Assembly (NCBI GenBank): GCA_023251595.1
Contig: JAHEYM010000025.1
Location: 2,264-13,433, forward strand
Direction of reading: 5' to 3'
Length of the DNA: 11,170 nt
DNA from: Bacteroidota bacterium
GTDB lineage: Bacteria; Bacteroidota; Bacteroidia; AKYH767-A; JABDAW01
A model generated the notes under the pieces. That model saw only the letters and a program-made list of their open reading frames with translations, ran no database searches and was not told the origin of the DNA. This document shows positions 6,808 through 11,170 of the stretch, piece after piece. Position 1 is the first letter of the stretch; every line of letters starts with the position of its first letter. Both the position numbers and the translations under genes were made by a program.

Positions 6808-7401
6808 ATGGAAATGGTATTACAAAATCCGGTGAGGGAACAAAAAGCGGTCTCAGATGGCATCATCGGGATGATTTTTTTGTTAGCCACCGAAGCGATG
6901 TTTTTTGCAGGATTAATCAGCGCTTACATCGTGAACAGAGCTGGAATACCGGTTTGGCCGCCCGTGGGTCAACCTCGTCTTCCGATTGAAGTTACTGCCG
7001 TAAACACTGCAATTTTGATAGCAAGTGCTGTTGCGATATTTCTGTTTAGAAAAAATATTATTGCAAATTTCAATAAAGGAAATAAATCGCTGAAACTTCT
7101 TGTCACCACAATTTTATTAGGGGGAACATTTCTTGCGATTCAGGGAACAGAATGGGTGCGATTAATTGGCTATGGTTTAACAACCACTTCAAGTTTATAC
7201 GGATCTTTCTTTTATGTAATTATTGGTGTTCATGCAGTTCACGTCGTTGCGGGACTTGCCATTCTCTTTTATTTATTCAAAGCAATAAAAAATTCTGCAA
7301 CACTTGAAATTGCTAAAAACAAAATAACTGTTTGCAGCATGTATTGGTATTTTGTAGTGGGAATATGGCCTATCCTGTATATGTTGGTTTATTTAATGTA
7401 A
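6808..7401 (+). CDS. Second, divergent cytochrome c oxidase subunit III
   Basis: This 197-residue, five-helix protein is of the COX3 family. It keeps the membrane Glu29 in LLATEAMFFAGLISAY (25-40), a WPPVGQPRLP loop (50-59) and GVHAVHVVAGL (140-150) with His142 and His145. The C-terminal signature differs: where coxC has YWHMVD, this protein has YWYFVVGIW (179-187), so the usual His and Asp are Tyr and Val. It is clearly a paralogue rather than a recent duplicate of coxC, since the two share only the family motifs. It starts 13 bp after subunit IV; a second in-frame ATG at 6814 is equally possible. Two subunit III-like genes in one oxidase operon are known in Bacteroidota. Whether both enter the same complex is not known from sequence. 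Confidence 0.9.
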   Translation: MEMVLQNPVREQKAVSDGIIGMIFLLATEAMFFAGLISAYIVNRAGIPVWPPVGQPRLPIEVTAVNTAILIASAVAIFLFRKNIIANFNKGNKSLKLLVTTILLGGTFLAIQGTEWVRLIGYGLTTTSSLYGSFFYVIIGVHAVHVVAGLAILFYLFKAIKNSATLEIAKNKITVCSMYWYFVVGIWPILYMLVYLM

Positions 7402-7406
7402 TATAA

Positions 7407-8306
7407 ATGGAAATCACAAACGATATCACAATGCCGGTATCACGTTCTTTTCGTGCTGTGCTAATTGACGTTTCTCAATTAATTAAGTTGAGATTATCAT
7501 TTCTTGTAGTATTCTCAGCATCGATGGCGTATTTGTGGGCTACAAATAGAAATGTTGATTCGACCACGATTTGGTTACTCTCAATTGGCGGATTTTTAAT
7601 CACCGGTTCAGCAAATATTTTTAATCAGGTGATCGAAAGAAATTCGGATAAGTTGATGAAACGTACGCTCAATCGGCCGCTTCCCGATTCAAGGATGAAA
7701 GTGGGTGAAGCTGTTTCAATCGCAATAGTTTTGGGAATGTCCGGATTATTTTTACTTTCATTAATAAATTCACTTTCTGCATTTCTTGGAGCAATTGCAC
7801 TCATAATTTATGCAGGTATATATACACCTCTGAAGAAAGTGACACCACTCACAGTAATTCCCGGCGCTATTGCAGGTTCCTTACCTGTGATGATTGGATG
7901 TGTAGCTGCGAATGGTGACATATCCGGCAAAGCATGGATATTATTTCTGCTTCAGTTTATATGGCAATTTCCACATACCTGGTCAATTGCCTGGTTATTG
8001 AATGATGAATATAAAAAGGCAGGAATAAAAATGCTTCCTGCTTCGGGTGGAAGAAATACGGCATCAGCGATTATTATTATGATCTCAACATTTTTGATTA
8101 TTCCGGCAGGTTGGCTTATGTATATGTACGAATCGTCGGGAGCTCCTGTCAGCGGACTCCTGGCGATTGCCGGAATTGCACTCACCATCATGTCATATAA
8201 ATTATATAGAAAAAGAACCGATAAATCAGCCGTCGGATTAATGTTGTCTTCATTTGCCTATCTCCCATTGGTTTTAATTATTCTTGTGGTTGAGAAATTT
8301 ATATGA
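7407..8306 (+). CDS. ctaB: Protohaem IX farnesyltransferase (haem O synthase)
   Basis: This 299-residue, roughly nine-helix UbiA-family prenyltransferase transfers the farnesyl group of farnesyl diphosphate to haem B to make haem O, the precursor of haem A. The first metal-diphosphate motif is NQVIERNSDKLMKRT (73-87), an N-x3-E-x3-D form of the usual N-x3-D-x3-D, followed by NRPLP (89-93). The family segments YTPLKKVTP (139-147), PGAIAGSLPVMIG (152-164) and QFIWQFPHTWSIAW (183-196) are present, and the second acidic motif is NDEYKKAG (199-206). It starts 5 bp after the second subunit III gene and overlaps the next gene by 4 bp (ATGA). It sits with the oxidase it serves. No haem A synthase (ctaA) is seen here, so whether the enzyme ends up with haem O or haem A is open. 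Confidence 0.94.
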   Translation: MEITNDITMPVSRSFRAVLIDVSQLIKLRLSFLVVFSASMAYLWATNRNVDSTTIWLLSIGGFLITGSANIFNQVIERNSDKLMKRTLNRPLPDSRMKVGEAVSIAIVLGMSGLFLLSLINSLSAFLGAIALIIYAGIYTPLKKVTPLTVIPGAIAGSLPVMIGCVAANGDISGKAWILFLLQFIWQFPHTWSIAWLLNDEYKKAGIKMLPASGGRNTASAIIIMISTFLIIPAGWLMYMYESSGAPVSGLLAIAGIALTIMSYKLYRKRTDKSAVGLMLSSFAYLPLVLIILVVEKFI

Positions 8307-8536
8307 AAAAATATAGCCTATTTAATTCTTTCACCTTATTTATTTTACTCTTTCTCTTTCTGTTTCTCGTCCCTGAATTTTCGGGCGCTTGTCCCCTTTG
8401 CGAGGGCGGTGCAAAAGCCGAAACACGAACAGCTTACCGCGGCATCACACTCCTTCTCGCACTCATGCCCGTACTCGGTTGCATAGGAATTTTTCGCTGG
8501 CTATATTTAAAGCAGAAGAATTTTAAAGAGAAGTAA
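8303..8536 (+). CDS. Small exported membrane protein with CPLC motif
   Basis: This is a 77-residue protein of no family I can name with certainty. It has a signal-like hydrophobic stretch (11-23) ending in FSGA, then Cys30-Pro-Leu-Cys33-Glu-Gly-Gly, a short polar stretch, one transmembrane helix (about 48-67) and a basic tail (KQKNFKEK). Cleavage after Ala29 would leave the CPLC motif at the very N-terminus of the mature protein, facing the periplasm; the residues before Cys30 are not a convincing lipobox. It overlaps ctaB by 4 bp and closes the operon, so it is almost certainly co-expressed with the oxidase. A periplasmic CxxC in such a place suggests metal binding or thiol redox work, for example in copper delivery or oxidase assembly, but this is inference. 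Confidence 0.8.
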   Translation: MKKYSLFNSFTLFILLFLFLFLVPEFSGACPLCEGGAKAETRTAYRGITLLLALMPVLGCIGIFRWLYLKQKNFKEK

Positions 8537-8546
8537 AAGTAGCGGG

Positions 8547-10157
8547 TTACTCAAACACTATCTTCCCATAATACATCTTCACTCCATTACTCAACGTAAC
8601 ATTATATATTCCTTTTGCTTCCGCCTCCAGATTTAATTTTATTTTGCCCTCATTCATTCCCAATACTTTTTGTTGAATGAGTTTACCCATATTATCATAT
8701 ATAGTTAACGTTAATTTTTTCTCATGCAGAAATTCATCCGGCACAGTAATGTTGCATTTACCTGCATTGGGATTGGCGTAAATGATGAGTTGGTTGTTGG
8801 TGGAATGACGATCTCCGTCACCTGCACCAGTAATAATATTATGATTTGTAAGAAAAATATCATATGATCCTAAGCTAGTGAATTGTGAACTGTCAATGCT
8901 GACAACATTCACAAAAACTCCGGTACAAATAATTGTTCCATCCGACAGCATGCAATGGCTAAGACAGCTCGCCTGACCAAAGTGATCTGCACCTATGCAA
9001 TTGCCAGAACTATCATATCGGGCAATGAACATATCGTAAGGAAAAGAACTATTCATTGTAATTCCATCAAATGATGCACTGCTCCAGAATGAACCACTGA
9101 TACAAATATTATTATCCGGTGAACAAGTTAAAGTACCTATAACAGCGGAATTTACCGATTTAGTCCAAATAATATCCGCTAGTTCTGACATTTTTATTAA
9201 AGATGTCGAAAAATTTGATGTTGCGATTAACGTATCATTATCTATATAAGTTGTATCTTGAAATGAGAATGACGCATAAATATTCCTGTAATTATCAACT
9301 GCGACCGTTAAGAATTGTTGAGATTGAGTTCCATATACGGTTTTACGCCACTTAACGTTGCCAATGGAATCTGTTCTGCAGATGAAACCATCATAATTTC
9401 CATTTGATGTGAGATTTGCTGTATCAATGGAGAATTGGCTGGACCTAAATGAACCAAAAAGTATTAGATCATTGTCGAGAAAAGATAAATAAACCCAACT
9501 TGAATCGATATGAGAATATTTCATTTCGGCTCTTATGCATGTGCCAGATGAATCGTAAATTGCTAAAATTCCACCATTGGGAACATGAATGCTATCAAAA
9601 ATAGCAGAGTCAGTTACTTGTGCAATCATATACACATTGCCTTTATTTAGATAAACTTGTGCATTATCATCGTGAATGCTTCCTGCACGTTTTGCCCATA
9701 TAAAGTTTCCATTTGTATCCATTTTGGCTAAAAAAATATCCATGCCTCCTATTGAAGACAAAATTGGAATCGATCCAAAAGCAATTGTGCCAAAAAACTT
9801 TCCTGAAAGATAAATACAATTATATGTTGTATCATAAACTCCAGTAACATTTTCCCAGTCTAAAAATGTAAAGTTATTCCCTCCAAATGTTTTAGCCCAT
9901 AGTTCATTTCCAGCAGAATCAAACTTAGAAATAAACATGTCGTTGTTACCATAACTTAACAGAGTATCACTACTTAAATATAATGTTCCCCCATATGTGC
10001 CTATCAAATAAGTGTTAGTTCCATCCGTGATAGCTTTTGCTCTTTCAGTATATGGTCCAAAATCACTTCCTACGTGAGCTGCCCATTGCCATGTTTGTTG
10101 TGCCATAAGAGTATTGCTTACTAAAAACAATAATAATACAATAGTATGTCTTCTCAT
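8547..10157 (-). CDS. Type IX-secreted SBBP-like repeat protein
   Basis: This 536-residue protein begins with a clear signal peptide (MRRHTIVLLLFLVSNTLMAQ) and ends with a type A sorting domain of the type IX system (about 457-536): YANPNAGKCNITV, LTIYDNMGKLIQQ, GIYNVTL and GKIVFE. Between them are spaced copies of a 'phi-F-phi-x-K-x-D-x-x-G-N-x-x-W-A-K' unit, at about 74-92, 141-159, 198-210, 257-275, 319-334 and 376-394. This is the SBBP/beta-propeller type of repeat (compare SKFDSAGNELWAK with AKMDTNGNFIWAK). Such proteins are exported and surface-attached or released; the ligand is unknown. The gene is convergent with the oxidase operon, with only 10 bp between the stop codons, and lies 10 bp downstream of another type IX cargo gene, so the two are probably cotranscribed. 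No functional link to respiration is implied. Confidence 0.88.
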   Translation of the reverse strand: MRRHTIVLLLFLVSNTLMAQQTWQWAAHVGSDFGPYTERAKAITDGTNTYLIGTYGGTLYLSSDTLLSYGNNDMFISKFDSAGNELWAKTFGGNNFTFLDWENVTGVYDTTYNCIYLSGKFFGTIAFGSIPILSSIGGMDIFLAKMDTNGNFIWAKRAGSIHDDNAQVYLNKGNVYMIAQVTDSAIFDSIHVPNGGILAIYDSSGTCIRAEMKYSHIDSSWVYLSFLDNDLILFGSFRSSQFSIDTANLTSNGNYDGFICRTDSIGNVKWRKTVYGTQSQQFLTVAVDNYRNIYASFSFQDTTYIDNDTLIATSNFSTSLIKMSELADIIWTKSVNSAVIGTLTCSPDNNICISGSFWSSASFDGITMNSSFPYDMFIARYDSSGNCIGADHFGQASCLSHCMLSDGTIICTGVFVNVVSIDSSQFTSLGSYDIFLTNHNIITGAGDGDRHSTNNQLIIYANPNAGKCNITVPDEFLHEKKLTLTIYDNMGKLIQQKVLGMNEGKIKLNLEAEAKGIYNVTLSNGVKMYYGKIVFE

Positions 10158-10167
10158 CGTATGAAAT

Positions 10168-11170
10168 TTATTCGATTATTATTTTTTGATACAATTCACA
10201 CCCATTAAATATTACCTGAATAAAATAAATGCCACTTCCAAGTTGGGATAAATCCATAGAGAAAAAAGTCTCCCTTTTACTATCTGTAAATACTGATTTA
10301 CCCATAATATCAAAAACCCTGATCATGATTTCCGTTTTTCCGATATAATTAGCAACTAATTTCACGTTGAATTGACCTGAATTTGGATTGGGCATTAATT
10401 GTAAGTATGATCGTTTAAAATTTGTTATAAAATCAACTTCAATATTATTTTCGGCTCGTTCTTCACTTTTAATTTCAGCAGGAGTTTGGTTGGATTTTCT
10501 TAAATAACTTGAATAATCGGGACAATTTAAATCGTTTGGGGAGGGATAAATATGAACTTCGCTTCCACTTTTGGCCCAGAATTCTGTATTGATGTTAATT
10601 TCGCTATTAGCAGTAAAATCACTGGATGCTCCAGCATCAATTGTCACATTTGTGGTTGTTAAAGTATTCCAACCTCTGAAGTTTTGTGTTCCCGAAGGCA
10701 CAGTGATTCCACTAACCGTTGCATCAAAAACAAGATTTGAACGGTTCAAATGAATTGGGTTTAGAAGCGGATTTGAATTAGAAATTGGTGTGTCTTTCCA
10801 ATCAGGATTTGAGTGGATTTCACCTTTTTCTGCACCAGTAGCCGAATATGTTATATGAATAATTCTATTTGCATTTGTCACATTTGGTTGTAAATAATTA
10901 TAAGGAACAATTTTGAATGAGCCATCAGCGTGTGTATAAGTATATAAGTTTGACCAAGTATAAGTTTCATCGCCAAGCAAGGGTGTTGGGTCAATTGTTT
11001 CTATCCAATTCCAAGCAAACACATATGCATCCTTTATCGCATCATGGTTCGTTGTATTATCGGTAATTGTTCCACTCACTGCATTTTCTTCAGCCGTATT
11101 GAATTGCGCAGTATAAGGGGCGGGCACATCCGAAGAATTTCCAATTAAATATGGAATATAATAATCGTCG
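10168..11170 (-). CDS. C-terminal part of a type IX-secreted surface protein, 5' end beyond the right edge
   Basis: The frame stays open to the right edge. The possible GTG start at 11127 is read through by upstream in-frame codons (tail of the visible start: IGNSSDVPAPYTAQFN), so it is more likely an internal valine and the gene is truncated by the window. About 334 residues are visible. First comes a region like a carboxypeptidase-regulatory/CNA-B beta-sandwich: VSGTITD, then IKDAYVFAWNW, then YTHADGSFKIVPY. Next is a repeated beta pattern (VTIDAGASSDFTANSEININ and TEFWAKSGSEVHIYP). Last is a type A sorting domain: LMPNPNSGQFNVKL, IRVFDIMGKSVF, GSGIYFIQVIFNG and a terminal KIIIE. The domain that would tell its activity is out of view. 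It lies 10 bp upstream of the SBBP-like gene on the same strand. Confidence 0.82.
   Translation of the reverse strand, partial: DDYYIPYLIGNSSDVPAPYTAQFNTAEENAVSGTITDNTTNHDAIKDAYVFAWNWIETIDPTPLLGDETYTWSNLYTYTHADGSFKIVPYNYLQPNVTNANRIIHITYSATGAEKGEIHSNPDWKDTPISNSNPLLNPIHLNRSNLVFDATVSGITVPSGTQNFRGWNTLTTTNVTIDAGASSDFTANSEININTEFWAKSGSEVHIYPSPNDLNCPDYSSYLRKSNQTPAEIKSEERAENNIEVDFITNFKRSYLQLMPNPNSGQFNVKLVANYIGKTEIMIRVFDIMGKSVFTDSKRETFFSMDLSQLGSGIYFIQVIFNGCELYQKIIIE

Noticed and set aside
4096..8306. A nitric oxide reductase-like operon
   Set aside because: Subunit I keeps the cross-linked tyrosine (Tyr267) and subunit II keeps all CuA ligands, both of which indicate an oxygen-reducing cytochrome oxidase.
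11125..11127. GTG start for the rightmost type IX cargo gene
   Set aside because: The frame continues upstream without a stop to the window edge, and no signal peptide follows the GTG, although a type IX cargo needs one.

Overview
The window looks like Bacteroidota chromosome. Two proteins on the right end carry C-terminal tails of the type IX secretion (Por) sorting type, genes are AT-rich with no strong Shine-Dalgarno sequences, and one gene start is preceded by a TAnnTTTG-type -7 element. Nothing resembles a phage, transposon, CRISPR array or RNA gene.

Layout. (1) Positions 1-1032, minus strand: the N-terminal 344 codons of an AlbA/Schlafen-type plus GHKL-ATPase protein that runs off the left edge. 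(2) Positions 1077-3155, plus strand, divergent: a membrane-anchored LtaS/sulfatase-fold enzyme, probably a phosphoglycerol- or phosphoethanolamine-type transferase. (3) Positions 3156-3382: a 227-bp intergenic region with a perfect CRP-type palindrome (TGTGA-N6-TCACA), a degenerate CCTAA-rich repeat and a direct repeat, upstream of (4). (4) Positions 3383-8536: a tightly packed seven-gene plus-strand operon for an A-type haem-copper oxidase: coxB (CuA subunit II), coxA (subunit I), coxC (subunit III), a CyoD/COX4-like subunit IV, a second divergent subunit III, ctaB (haem O synthase) and a 77-residue exported protein with a CPLC motif. Junctions are 4-bp overlaps or gaps of about 5-18 bp. (5) Positions 8547-11170, minus strand, convergent with the operon: two adjacent type IX-secreted proteins, a SBBP-like repeat protein and the C-terminal part of a second protein whose 5' end lies beyond the right edge.

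How the genes fit together. CoxB accepts electrons at CuA, CoxA reduces O2 at the haem-CuB centre, the subunit III and IV proteins complete the membrane complex, and CtaB farnesylates haem B for it. No haem A synthase, SCO, Cox11 or alternative complex III gene is visible, so haem type and copper delivery cannot be settled here. The last small protein is a reasonable but unproven assembly-factor candidate.

The most notable observation is in CoxA. All haem and CuB ligands, the HPEVY tyrosine and glutamate, and the D-pathway aspartate are present, but the classical K-pathway lysine and neighbouring threonine appear as Ile and Phe in an ungapped alignment made by eye from memory of the family. 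The CRP-type palindrome, the CPLC protein and the pair of dissimilar subunit III genes are secondary points of interest.
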